From the NCBI GenBank assembly GCA_031963445.1, contig JASSUH010000001.1, forward strand, positions 1,612,001 to 1,676,000: DNA of 64,000 nucleotides, given 5' to 3'. Position numbers and translations under genes: made by a program. This document shows positions 32,575 to 41,492 of the stretch, piece after piece (position 1 is the first letter of the stretch; each line of letters opens with the position of its first letter). Origin of the DNA: JASSUD01 sp031963445 (lineage in GTDB: Bacteria; Pseudomonadota; Gammaproteobacteria; Burkholderiales; Burkholderiaceae). The notes beneath the pieces were generated by a model. That model did not search any database. It was not told where the DNA came from and worked only from the letters and a program-made list of their open reading frames with translations.

Positions 32575-35187
32575 TTGAGCCAGATAGCACAGTGGAGTAG
32601 GGCAGAGGTGAGGACGCTCTTATGTGGTTTTGCGCTTGGCGTTTGGTGGTTACAGCAAAGCGCTGACTTACCCAAGCCAGATGTTTTAATAGCTTGGCTG
32701 ATATTTGCTTGCCTGAGTTACGGCGCTGCCTTTACGCTACAAAAGAAGCGAAATGCACTATACGGCTGGCTGTGTTGCCGTATGCCTCGATTAGCGCAAC
32801 ACGCAGCAAGCGCCAGACTATTTGAGCTGAGTGCGCTGGTATTGGTTTTTAGTGCAGCATGGGTAGTGGGTTATAGCTTTGCTGCATGGCGCGCAGCAGA
32901 ACGGCTAGCTTATAGCCTGCCAATTCAGCTTGAGCAACAGGATATTCAGGTTAGCGGCGTAATAGTGGGCTTACACACTGTGCAGCAGCGCGTTACACAC
33001 TTTGCTTTTGCCATTGAAAATAGCCCTCCCCAACATCCGTTATTTCCCAAACTGCTTCAACTAAGCTGGTATGCCCAGCCTGGTTCACCTGTACCCCCTT
33101 TACAAATAGGCGAACGTTGGGCTTTGACCGTGCGTTTAAAGCGTGTACACGGCACGGCCAATGACTATGGATATGATTTTGAGGCAGCGATGCTCACGCG
33201 CAACGTACGAGCTACAGGTTATGTACGAGCGCGGCCAGGGCCGATCTGGCTTGGGCATGCGCATGGTTTTGCGCTGACTGTGCAACGTTGGCGCGCCGCT
33301 TTACGCGAGCGTATCGCTCAAGCTTTGCCGCAAGCACCACATGCTGGTGTGATCACAGCATTGGCGATGGGCTGGCAAGGGGGTATTTCAGCGGATGATT
33401 GGCAGCTTTTTACGCGCACGGGTACCAATCATTTAGTCGCCATTTCTGGTTTACATATTTCTTTAGTCGCGGGTTTCGCTGGCGCATTGGCTGGCTGGTT
33501 GTGGCGTCAATTAGGCTGGGTCAGCGCACGCGGTTTATTGTGGCTAGCTGCTCCGCGTATGGCTGCGTTAATCGGGCTGGGTGCAGGCATTGCCTACGCT
33601 GTGCTAGCAGGGCTAGGCGTGCCGGCACAGCGTGCACTTATTATGCTATTCGTTGCCGTGGTGGCGGGTTTAAGCTCACGTGAAGTGGGGGCTTCAACTA
33701 TCCTTGCTTGGGCCTTAGCTGCAGTGCTATTGATTGACCCATGGGCAGTTTTATCTGCCGGATTTTGGCTTTCCTTCGGTGCCGTGGCCATTATTCTGAG
33801 CGTAGCCCACACGCAGAGGAATCAGCTGAAAAAAGCTTTACCACAGTTGCAAACTCAGCATTTTTCAAATCAGCATCAGCTAATTAAATCGGCGTTTGTT
33901 GAACCGTTCATTTTCCCTAATTTTGCAAATAGCGTAAACGAATGGTTTAAAAGGCGTAGTAAAAAATTTTTCCAGATAGTGTGCGCTGCGGCCCAAATTC
34001 AAGGAGCCGTAACCCTTGGCTTAATGCCGCTCACCGCTTTGTGGTTTGCGCAAGCGTCATTAATTAGTCCGCTTGCGAATGCTTTTGCTATTCCGTGGGT
34101 AAGTTTTTTGGTGACGCCTTTGGTACTAGCTGGCATTGTGCTGCCAGCACCGCTAGATGGCTGGGCATTTAAGGCAGCCCACCTGAGTTTTGCACCATTA
34201 GCTGAGTTAATGAGTCAATTTGCAGCGCAGCCCTGGGCCTTGTGGCCGTTGCCAGCGCCAACTGTTAGCGCACTTGTCTTAGCACTGCTGGGCACGCTAA
34301 TTTGGATTATGCCGTGTAGATGGGGGTGGCGCCTCGTAGCGTTGTTGCTCTTTGCACCGCTTACGCTACTACCAGGTCGCCGTATGCCTACCTCTGGAGA
34401 GTTTCGTCTGACCGTATTAGACGTTGGGCAAGGCGCTGCTACGCTAGTGGAGACAGCTCATCACCGCCTGTTGTTTGACACTGGGCCACGCTATGACGCA
34501 ACAGCTGACGCAGGGCAACGTATTGTGCTTCCGTATTTGCGCTCCGCAGGCATTAAACAGCTTGATACGCTCGTGATTAGCCATGCTGATAGTGACCATG
34601 AAGGGGGCGCCCAAACCATATTCTCTGCGATACCCGCTAAGCAGCTGCGAGCCTCTCTACCTGAGCAACATCCGCTTTGGTCTATGGCCCAAGCCACAAC
34701 TGATGCAGCGCGCTGCCAAGCAGGCGAAAGTTGGATCTGGGAAGGAGTCAAATTCACGATGCTCTGGCCCGATATGCCGCAGCTGCGCGGTGTGCGTAAT
34801 GCAGGTAGCTGTGTGTTGCGCGTTGAAAATGATCAGCATGCTGCGCTTTTGACCGGCGATATTGAGGCAGCTGAAGAGCGTGCATTAATTAAAAGCGATC
34901 CATCATCACTGCGTGCAACCCTATTAATCGCCCCGCACCACGGGAGCCGAACTTCTTCAACAGAGATTTTTCTAGACGCCGTTGCGCCGCATGAAACAGT
35001 TTTTCAGGTGGGCTATAGCAACCGTTTTCACCATCCAAATTCACTCGTATTAGCCCGCTATGAAGCACATGGCATAAATTTGCACCGAAGTGATCGTGAC
35101 GGTGCGATTATCTTTGAAACGCAGCGTGGAAAATTTATCGTTGAGCGCTATCGCCAAGTGCGACAGCGTTATTGGATGGGGAAATGA
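32575..35187 (+). CDS. comEC: ComEC/Rec2 DNA-uptake channel protein
   Basis: An 870-residue inner-membrane protein that brings single-stranded DNA into the cytoplasm during transformation. The start is TTG 32575, 3 bases after tatD. An N-terminal membrane region and OB-like domain (DUF4131, about residues 50-220) precede the competence domain (GTNHLVAISGLHISLVAGFA) with many membrane helices. The C-terminal metallo-beta-lactamase domain follows (LTVLDVGQGAATLVETAHHR, then SHADSDHEGG and APHHGSRTSS). The HxHxDH site reads SHADSDHEG. It appears full length, notable for an organism expected to live inside a host. Confidence 0.93.
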   Translation: MSQIAQWSRAEVRTLLCGFALGVWWLQQSADLPKPDVLIAWLIFACLSYGAAFTLQKKRNALYGWLCCRMPRLAQHAASARLFELSALVLVFSAAWVVGYSFAAWRAAERLAYSLPIQLEQQDIQVSGVIVGLHTVQQRVTHFAFAIENSPPQHPLFPKLLQLSWYAQPGSPVPPLQIGERWALTVRLKRVHGTANDYGYDFEAAMLTRNVRATGYVRARPGPIWLGHAHGFALTVQRWRAALRERIAQALPQAPHAGVITALAMGWQGGISADDWQLFTRTGTNHLVAISGLHISLVAGFAGALAGWLWRQLGWVSARGLLWLAAPRMAALIGLGAGIAYAVLAGLGVPAQRALIMLFVAVVAGLSSREVGASTILAWALAAVLLIDPWAVLSAGFWLSFGAVAIILSVAHTQRNQLKKALPQLQTQHFSNQHQLIKSAFVEPFIFPNFANSVNEWFKRRSKKFFQIVCAAAQIQGAVTLGLMPLTALWFAQASLISPLANAFAIPWVSFLVTPLVLAGIVLPAPLDGWAFKAAHLSFAPLAELMSQFAAQPWALWPLPAPTVSALVLALLGTLIWIMPCRWGWRLVALLLFAPLTLLPGRRMPTSGEFRLTVLDVGQGAATLVETAHHRLLFDTGPRYDATADAGQRIVLPYLRSAGIKQLDTLVISHADSDHEGGAQTIFSAIPAKQLRASLPEQHPLWSMAQATTDAARCQAGESWIWEGVKFTMLWPDMPQLRGVRNAGSCVLRVENDQHAALLTGDIEAAEERALIKSDPSSLRATLLIAPHHGSRTSSTEIFLDAVAPHETVFQVGYSNRFHHPNSLVLARYEAHGINLHRSDRDGAIIFETQRGKFIVERYRQVRQRYWMGK

Positions 35188-35353
35188 AGAATACTAAGAA
35201 AGTTCTGCGGCGTATCGAGTTAGCCTTCAGATATAATCCTGCTTTCCCACCAATCAGCTAGCGCAAATTTGAGTGTGCTATTCACAGGCTCCCTATGAAA
35301 TTGTCTATTCAGCTAGCTTGTTTATCCTTTATCTATCAAATTAAACACAAGCA

Positions 35354-37018
35354 ATGACCCAATACGTATTTGTTACTGGTGGCGTCGTGTCTTCGCTTGG
35401 CAAAGGCATTGCGGCTGCTTCCCTGGCGGCGATTCTTGAATCGCGTGGCTTGCAGGTTACTTTGCTTAAACTCGATCCGTATATCAATGTTGATCCTGGC
35501 ACCATGAGTCCGTTTCAACACGGTGAGGTATTTGTCACTGAAGATGGCGCTGAAACTGACCTTGATCTTGGCCATTACGAGCGCTTTATTAGCACTAAGA
35601 TGCGTAAAGCGAATAATTTCACGACCGGTCAAATTTATGAGTCTGTGATTCGTAAAGAGCGGCGGGGCGATTATTTGGGCAAGACGGTGCAAGTGATTCC
35701 GCACGTTACCAATGAAATCCAAGCGTTTATTGAACGTGGCGTGCAGTCAGCCACTTGCGACTCACCTGATGTAGCTATTGTGGAAATTGGTGGCACGGTC
35801 GGGGATATCGAATCACTGCCATTTTTGGAAGCAGCACGGCAAATGAGCTTGCGCCTTGGTCGTCATCAAGCGTGTTTTATTCATCTAACGCTAGTGCCGT
35901 ATGTGAGTACCGCTGGCGAGTTGAAGACTAAGCCTACCCAACACAGCGTACAAAAATTACGTGAGATTGGGATTTTGCCGCATGCTTTGCTGTGTCGCGC
36001 AGACCGACGGATTCCTGACGATGAACTGGCAAAAATCTCTCTGTTTTCCAACGTGCCGCAAGACGCTGTAATTTCGGTATGGGATGCAACTAGCATCTAT
36101 CAAATTCCGCAAATGCTGTGCGATCAGGGACTTGATAAGATTATTTGCGAAGAATTAAATTTATCGCCTAAGCCTGCTGATTTGTCAGTATGGGCGCAGC
36201 TTGTCAAAGCGTTAGAAAATCCAACGCACGAAATTACGATTGGTATGGTTGGCAAATATACCGATTTGACCGAATCGTATAAATCATTAATCGAAGCGTT
36301 AAAGCATGCGTCAATTCATACGCTGACTAAGGTCAATATTGACTATATTGATTCTGAGGCAATTGAAAAAGACGGCACAGCCTGTTTGAGCCACTTGGAT
36401 GCGATTATTGTGCCGGGCGGGTTTGGTCAGCGCGGTATCGAAGGCAAAATTACTGCGATTCAATATGCACGTGAAAGCAAAATACCTTATCTAGGTATTT
36501 GCTTGGGCATGCAATTAGCCGTTGTAGAATTCGCGCGCCATATGGTGGGGCTGACACAAGCAAACAGTACTGAGTTTGCACCTGATACCCCATCCCCAGT
36601 GGTTGGACTCATTAATGAATGGCAGGATGCAAGCGGACGCATTGAAAAGCGTGACGCACATTCAGAGTTAGGCGGCACGATGCGTTTAGGCGCACAGCGT
36701 TGTCCTATTGTGTCGGGTACCAAGGCGCACCGTATTTATGGCAATGAAGTGAATGAGCGGCATCGCCATCGTTATGAGGTCAATAATCATTTTGTGCCTC
36801 AGTTTGCCGAGAAGGGCTTAATGATTAGTGCTCGCACCCCGACTGAAAACCTTCCAGAAATGATGGAGCTCTCTGAAACGCTTCATCCTTGGTTTGTCGG
36901 CGTTCAGTTTCATCCTGAGTTCACTTCAACGCCGCGTGATGGACATCCGCTTTTTAATGCTTTTGTTAAAGCGGCGCTGGATTATCAGCTCAAATCGAAG
37001 CTCGCTAAAAATCATTAA
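35354..37018 (+). CDS. pyrG: CTP synthase
   Basis: Makes CTP from UTP with ATP and glutamine. It is 554 residues, full length. The N-terminal synthase domain opens with YVFVTGGVVSSLGKGIAAAS. The C-terminal glutamine amidotransferase has its nucleophile in YLGICLGMQLAV and the His-Glu pair in GVQFHPEFTS. It heads the pyrG-kdsA-eno-ftsB cluster typical of Burkholderiales. Confidence 0.97.
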   Translation: MTQYVFVTGGVVSSLGKGIAAASLAAILESRGLQVTLLKLDPYINVDPGTMSPFQHGEVFVTEDGAETDLDLGHYERFISTKMRKANNFTTGQIYESVIRKERRGDYLGKTVQVIPHVTNEIQAFIERGVQSATCDSPDVAIVEIGGTVGDIESLPFLEAARQMSLRLGRHQACFIHLTLVPYVSTAGELKTKPTQHSVQKLREIGILPHALLCRADRRIPDDELAKISLFSNVPQDAVISVWDATSIYQIPQMLCDQGLDKIICEELNLSPKPADLSVWAQLVKALENPTHEITIGMVGKYTDLTESYKSLIEALKHASIHTLTKVNIDYIDSEAIEKDGTACLSHLDAIIVPGGFGQRGIEGKITAIQYARESKIPYLGICLGMQLAVVEFARHMVGLTQANSTEFAPDTPSPVVGLINEWQDASGRIEKRDAHSELGGTMRLGAQRCPIVSGTKAHRIYGNEVNERHRHRYEVNNHFVPQFAEKGLMISARTPTENLPEMMELSETLHPWFVGVQFHPEFTSTPRDGHPLFNAFVKAALDYQLKSKLAKNH

Positions 37019-37025
37019 TTTTAAT

Positions 37026-37046
37026 TAAAACCTGTTTAGGCTTTTA
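37026..37046. repeat. Family B arm in kdsA leader
   Basis: AAAACCTGTTTAGGCTTTTA is the terminal arm of family B. The rest of the element is absent. The arm runs up to the AAGG that serves as the kdsA ribosome-binding site, so it now forms the kdsA leader. Confidence 0.55.
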
Positions 37047-37056
37047 AGGTTTGTAT

Positions 37057-37911
37057 ATGAAACTTTGTGGGATTGAAGTTGGGCTTGATCAGCCTTTTTT
37101 TCTCATTGCAGGGCCATGCGTCATTGAGTCTTTGCAAATGGCGTTAGATACGGCTGGTACGCTTAAAGAGATCTGTGCCGAGCTTGGTATACCGTTGATT
37201 TATAAATCATCGTATGACAAAGCGAATCGCAGCTCAGACCAATCGTTTCGAGGTTTTGGGATAGAGCAGGGCTTGCAAATTTTAGCCACCGTTAAACAGC
37301 AAATTGGTGTGCCTGTGTTGACTGATGTGCATACAGCAGAGGAAGTACCACTGGTAGCTGAAGTGGTCGATGTATTGCAAACGCCTGCTTTTTTATGCCG
37401 ACAAACTGATTTTATTCAGGCTTGTGCGCGTTCAGGCAAGCCAGTCAATATTAAAAAGGGCCAGTTTTTAGCGCCACATGATATGCAACATGTGATGCGT
37501 AAAGCACGCGCCGCAGCGCTTGATGCGGGTTTAAGTGAAGATCGTTTCTTAGTATGCGAGCGTGGCGCCTCGTTTGGCTATAACAATCTTGTGGCCGATA
37601 TGCGTTCGCTAGCTATCTTGCGTGAAACGGGCGCACCAGTGGTATTTGATGCAACGCATTCAGTGCAGTTGCCAGGGGGTAATGGTGCAAGTTCTGGCGG
37701 GCAACGTGAATTTGTGCCGGTACTTGCTCGAGCTGCAATGGCAGTCGGTATCTCCGGCATTTTTATGGAAACCCATCCAAACCCTTCTGAAGCAAAATCT
37801 GATGGGCCGAATGCGGTGCCTCTAAACAAAATGCGTGAACTGTTAAACACCTTGCTCCCAATTGATCGAGCAGTGAAGCAAACACCATTACTGGAAAATG
37901 AGTTTAATTAA
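37057..37911 (+). CDS. kdsA: 3-deoxy-8-phosphooctulonate (KDO-8-P) synthase
   Basis: Condenses phosphoenolpyruvate and arabinose 5-phosphate to KDO-8-phosphate for lipopolysaccharide. It is 284 residues from ATG 37057 (MKLCGIEVGL); a TTG two codons earlier is less likely. Family motifs are FFLIAGPCVIES, YKSSYDKANRSS, NIKKGQFLAPHDM and GISGIFMETHPNPS. It implies that the cell still makes an LPS core. Its TAA stop leads straight into a family A arm. Confidence 0.95.
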   Translation: MKLCGIEVGLDQPFFLIAGPCVIESLQMALDTAGTLKEICAELGIPLIYKSSYDKANRSSDQSFRGFGIEQGLQILATVKQQIGVPVLTDVHTAEEVPLVAEVVDVLQTPAFLCRQTDFIQACARSGKPVNIKKGQFLAPHDMQHVMRKARAAALDAGLSEDRFLVCERGASFGYNNLVADMRSLAILRETGAPVVFDATHSVQLPGGNGASSGGQREFVPVLARAAMAVGISGIFMETHPNPSEAKSDGPNAVPLNKMRELLNTLLPIDRAVKQTPLLENEFN

Positions 37912-37937
37912 GACCTGTTTACAATCTCTGAGATCTT
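37909..37937. repeat. Family A arm after kdsA
   Basis: TAAGACCTGTTTACAATCTC resembles a family A end arm. It begins on the kdsA stop codon. No matching second arm is present before the family B element that follows. Confidence 0.5.
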
Positions 37938-38043
37938 AGAACCTGTTTAGGCTTTCCCTGGCGCCCTTGCGCCGCCTTGCCGTACGTGTCTTGTACTGTC
38001 TGCGGCGGCGCAAGACCACCAGGAAAACCCTAAACAGGTTCTT
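37937..38043. repeat. Family B palindromic repeat, copy 2
   Basis: Ends AGAACCTGTTTAGGCTTTCC and CCCTAAACAGGTTCTTA-type arms, with GCGCCCTTGCGCCGCCTTGC facing TGCGGCGGCGCAAGACCACC. It is nearly the reverse complement of the copy at 22165-22270. It lies between kdsA and eno. Confidence 0.8.
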
Positions 38044-38099
38044 ACTCGAGCTATTGTCAAACCACCGTCAAACATTCTTAAAAATTTGCGAAGGAAGCC

Positions 38100-39395
38100 A
38101 TGAGCGCTATTGTTGATATTGTCGGTCGCGAAATTCTTGATTCACGCGGCTACCCTACGGTTGAATGCGATGTGTTACTAGAATCAGGCGTGATGGGACG
38201 TGCTGCTGTTCCTTCCGGGGCATCAACAGGTACGCGAGAAGCCATTGAATTACGAGATGGCGACGCCAAACGCTATGCAGGCAAAGGGGTATTGCAAGCG
38301 GTTAATCATATCAATACGGAAATTTCCGCTTCAATTGCTGGTTTAGACGCGAGCGAGCAAGCTTTTTTAGATAGAACTTTAATTGAGTTAGACGGCACAG
38401 AGAATAAATCGCGCCTCGGTGCGAATGCATTGCTGGCTGTTTCTATGGCCGTTGCCAAAGCCGCGGCAGAAGAGGCAGGCATACCGCTTTACCGCTATTT
38501 TGGCGGAACAGGCGCGATGCAAATGCCCGTGCCGATGATGAATATCGTAAACGGCGGTGCACATGCGAATAACCGTTTGGATATTCAGGAATTTATGATT
38601 GTGCCAGCAGGTTTGCCAAGCTTTCGGGAAGCGCTGCGTTGTGGTGTTGAAGTGTTTCACGCACTCAAAAAAATCCTGTCTGAACGAGGCATGAGTACAG
38701 CAGTTGGCGATGAAGGTGGATTTGCGCCAGATTTTGGCAGTAATGAAGAATGCTTATCGACCGTGCTAAAAGCGATTGAAGCGGCAGGTTATCGTGCTGG
38801 TGACGAAGTGTTATTGGCGCTGGATTGTGCTTCGAGTGAGTTTTATCGTGATGGGCTCTACCATTTAAATAGCGAAGGACTGCGTCTTTCTTCAACGGAA
38901 TTTACCCACTATTTAAGTACGCTCGCCGATAAGTTCCCGCTCATTTCAATTGAAGATGGAATGGCAGAAAACGACTGGGAAGGATGGCAATATCTGACGC
39001 AGCAACTTGGATCAAAAATTCAGTTAGTGGGAGACGATTTGTTCGTCACTAATACCGGTATTCTGAAAGAAGGTATCCAACGTGGTGTCGCTAACTCCAT
39101 TTTGATTAAGATTAACCAAATTGGCACATTGACAGAGACCTTTGCTGCGGTTGAAATGGCGAAACGCGCAGGTTATACCGCGGTGGTATCGCATCGTTCA
39201 GGCGAAACTGAAGATACGATGATTGCCGATATTGCAGTTGGCTTGAATGCCGGGCAAATCAAAACCGGTTCGGCTTCACGCAGTGATCGTATGGCTAAGT
39301 ACAATCAACTATTGCGTATCGAAGAAGATTTGGGTGAGATCGCAACTTATCCAGGTCGTGCAGCCTTTTATAATTTGCGCACGAGAACTGTATAA
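38100..39395 (+). CDS. eno: Enolase
   Basis: Interconverts 2-phosphoglycerate and phosphoenolpyruvate in glycolysis, and in many bacteria is also part of the RNA degradosome. It is 431 residues, full length. Motifs are AAVPSGASTGTREAIELRDGD (quoted as AAVPSGASTGTREAIE), GDEGGFAPDF, the metal ligands around LISIEDGMAENDW and VGDDLFVTN, and SHRSGETEDT. An AAGGAAG ribosome-binding site precedes ATG 38100. Its TAA stop leads into a family A repeat. Confidence 0.97.
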   Translation: MSAIVDIVGREILDSRGYPTVECDVLLESGVMGRAAVPSGASTGTREAIELRDGDAKRYAGKGVLQAVNHINTEISASIAGLDASEQAFLDRTLIELDGTENKSRLGANALLAVSMAVAKAAAEEAGIPLYRYFGGTGAMQMPVPMMNIVNGGAHANNRLDIQEFMIVPAGLPSFREALRCGVEVFHALKKILSERGMSTAVGDEGGFAPDFGSNEECLSTVLKAIEAAGYRAGDEVLLALDCASSEFYRDGLYHLNSEGLRLSSTEFTHYLSTLADKFPLISIEDGMAENDWEGWQYLTQQLGSKIQLVGDDLFVTNTGILKEGIQRGVANSILIKINQIGTLTETFAAVEMAKRAGYTAVVSHRSGETEDTMIADIAVGLNAGQIKTGSASRSDRMAKYNQLLRIEEDLGEIATYPGRAAFYNLRTRTV

Positions 39396-39568
39396 GGACT
39401 TGCTCAGGATCTCTACGCTGAGAGGTGCTTGGTAGGTTGTAGGCATGTTGGGGTTCCGTATTTAATTAAACCCTTCACCCCAACCTACAATTTTGGCCTT
39501 TTCGTAGGTTGGGGTGACGAAGGAACCCCAACACAACCCACTTTTGAAGATCGTGAACAAGCTCTAAG
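39394..39568. repeat. Family A palindromic repeat, copy 6 (full)
   Basis: AAGGACTTGCTCAGGATCTC at left and GATCGTGAACAAGCTCTAAG at right. The core has GCATGTTGGGGTTCCGTATT, ACCCCAACCTACAATTTTGG and CGTAGGTTGGGGTGACGAAG. The left edge overlaps the eno stop codon. Confidence 0.8.
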
Positions 39569-39658
39569 AACAGTGGTATAAGCGAGCTGCTATAAGTTTG
39601 CAGCGTGGTCGAGAAATGCTGTGAGCCAAAACATGGATAACGAACATACAGGAATACG

Positions 39659-40057
39659 ATGCGGCTCGTGACCGTAGTACTTAGCGTTTTGCTGCTATTG
39701 ATTCAATATCCTCTTTGGCTTGGGCATGGAGGCTGGTTGAATGTGCATACATTGCAAATTGAACTGGCCGAACAGCTGCAGAAAAATGATGCGCTAAGAG
39801 GACATAATGAACGCCTAGCAGGTGAAGTAAATAGTCTTGAAGAGGGCGTGGCGGCCATTGAAGAACGGGCGCGCTATGACCTTGGCATGATTAAAGCAGA
39901 TGAAGCGTTTGTTCATTTTGTTTCGCCAACCATGCCATTACCCACCCAGCCAGTAGCACAATCGTTAACGCGCAAGCGAGGGCGGGTTTCTGCGCAACCT
40001 GCGAGCGTAGTTCCTGATCCACCGCAGCGAGTGACGCGCGCTAAAGGTAATAGATGA
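39659..40057 (+). CDS. ftsB: Cell division protein FtsB
   Basis: A 132-residue divisome protein that forms a complex with FtsQ and FtsL and signals septal wall synthesis. One N-terminal membrane segment (VTVVLSVLLLLIQYPLWLG) is followed by a periplasmic coiled coil (VHTLQIELAEQLQKNDALRG). The conserved ARYDLGMIKADEAFVHF closes the FtsB core. The C-terminal 30 residues are basic and Pro-rich, longer than in E. coli. The position after eno is standard. Confidence 0.9.
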   Translation: MRLVTVVLSVLLLLIQYPLWLGHGGWLNVHTLQIELAEQLQKNDALRGHNERLAGEVNSLEEGVAAIEERARYDLGMIKADEAFVHFVSPTMPLPTQPVAQSLTRKRGRVSAQPASVVPDPPQRVTRAKGNR

Positions 40058-40065
40058 GTCTTAAG

Positions 40066-40108
40066 GGGGCTGTGCCTAATTCCTGTAATAAGGAATGCCG
40101 CAGCCCAA
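40066..40108. repeat. Family D-like small inverted repeat
   Basis: GGGGGCTGTGCCTAATTCCT and AAGGAATGCCGCAGCCCAAA form an imperfect hairpin. The CCTGTAATAAGGAATG centre matches the text inside the family D element at 26.4 kb. It could act as a terminator for ftsB. Confidence 0.5.
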
Positions 40109-40124
40109 ACGTCTAGTCCCTAAT

Positions 40125-40511
40125 TCATCTCCAATCCCATCTTATGCCTGGCATCAGGGGAATAGTTGCTCCCCACCTTGGCACTCCATGGTAGTAGCCA
40201 CCATAGAAGAATGGAGAAGAAGAATAAGCTGCCGCTCTGGCTGCCTTTACTGCCGTTGCTGCTGCAGCTTGGTTAGCGATAGCCTGGTTTTGTTCTTCTA
40301 GCACCTGTTCATCGATTGCAGCGGCATGTCTACGTTCTGCGTTGCTTAATTGCCTGGACGAAGTAGTCGCAGCGTCCGGATCAGAAGCAGGTAGACGGCT
40401 TAACAACTGTGCCTGAGGTGATTCAGCGCAGCTAGCAAGCGTGATACTAGCGGCAACCAATAGGGGAAGGTTGAATAAACGAAAATTTAAAATGGGAAGC
40501 GAGTGTTTCAT
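40125..40511 (-). CDS. Small putative lipoprotein
   Basis: A 128-residue protein with a lipoprotein signal: hydrophobic LPLLVAASITLASCAES, with the acylated Cys expected at residue 28. The mature part is Ala-rich and helical (AIANQAAAATAVKAARAAAY), ending in an aromatic segment (FFYGGYYHGVPRWG). No family was recognised. It is convergent with ftsB. Confidence 0.6.
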   Translation of the reverse strand: MKHSLPILNFRLFNLPLLVAASITLASCAESPQAQLLSRLPASDPDAATTSSRQLSNAERRHAAAIDEQVLEEQNQAIANQAAAATAVKAARAAAYSSSPFFYGGYYHGVPRWGATIPLMPGIRWDWR

Positions 40512-40632
40512 AGTAATTTTTACCGAAATTTTTACTGGGTTCCTTAAGAAAGGCCTGCAAATTCTCCTGATAAGTCTTTATGTTAATTCATATTTTCTTA
40601 TGACTAGTTTAGTTGTTTCTACCAAGAAGTTT

Positions 40633-40720
40633 TAAGAACCTGTTCATAATCTTCTGAAATCACCCTTAAGGCCGTCATGTTGGGGTTCCTTCGTCACCCC
40701 AACCTACGAAGATTGCCAAA
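40633..40720. repeat. Family A palindromic repeat, left part
   Basis: AAGAACCTGTTCATAATCTT, then TCATGTTGGGGTTCCTTCGT and CACCCCAACCTACGAAGATT. The right arm is missing. Confidence 0.65.
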
Positions 40721-40730
40721 GAATTAAAGA

Positions 40731-40760
40731 AGGGCGCGTGCTCTTTTGCGCCCTCTTTTG
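40731..40760 (+). terminator. Possible terminator
   Basis: The stem AGGGCGC / GCGCCCT with a 10-base loop is followed by CTTTTG. No plus-strand gene lies immediately before it, so it may belong to a lost gene or to the repeat. Confidence 0.4.
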
Positions 40761-40821
40761 TACCATTAATCAACAAAATACTCTGCCGATAGGCTGGTGT
40801 AGCTTGCTACAATGATTCGCT

Positions 40822-41487
40822 ATGGATAGTTCACTAATACAAACTATTACGGTTTATGCACTGCCGGTGCTTTTTGCGATTACTTTGCATGAAGCTGCAC
40901 ATGGCTACGTTGCTCATCGTTTTGGTGATAACACAGCTTATATGATGGGACGGGTAAGTTTGAACCCGCTCAAGCATATTGACCCGCTTGGTACGATTGT
41001 GATGCCTTTGGTTATTTATTTGGCCACAGGCGGGGCTTTTTTATTTGGTTATGCGAAACCTGTACCGGTTTTATTTCGCAATTTGCGCAATCCTCGCTGG
41101 CATAGCTTATGGGTTTCGCTAGCGGGTCCCGCATGTAATTTTGTGCAAGCGTTTGTATGGGGTCTGTTTAGCGTTCTGTTGCGCGCGACGCAGATTAATG
41201 AAGCTTTCTTTCTGCGCATGGCGGTCGCGGGCGTGCTAGTTAATCTTGTCATGTGTATTTTTAATTTGTTTCCCATTCCACCCTTAGATGGTGGCCGTAT
41301 ACTGGTCTCTTTGCTGCCTGCACGCCAAGCGTTGGCGCTTGCGCGTCTTGAACCCTATGGATTTTTAATTGTGATCGCACTGATGGTAACGGGCTTACTT
41401 GGCAATTTATGGTTGCTGCCGTTATTGGAAGTCGGTTATCAGATAATTAGCGCATTCCTTGCTCCTTTTGTTGTTCTTATCAATTAA
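40822..41487 (+). CDS. Site-2 protease family membrane peptidase (M50)
   Basis: A 221-residue membrane zinc peptidase. The HExxH motif is HEAAH in ITLHEAAHGYVAHRFGD, and the third ligand is in NLFPIPPLDGGRIL (NPDG-like). It has about five membrane segments and no PDZ domain, as in the short M50 class found in front of trpS in Burkholderia. The substrate is unknown. trpS follows after 5 bases. Confidence 0.9.
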   Translation: MDSSLIQTITVYALPVLFAITLHEAAHGYVAHRFGDNTAYMMGRVSLNPLKHIDPLGTIVMPLVIYLATGGAFLFGYAKPVPVLFRNLRNPRWHSLWVSLAGPACNFVQAFVWGLFSVLLRATQINEAFFLRMAVAGVLVNLVMCIFNLFPIPPLDGGRILVSLLPARQALALARLEPYGFLIVIALMVTGLLGNLWLLPLLEVGYQIISAFLAPFVVLIN

Positions 41488-41492
41488 CGCTT

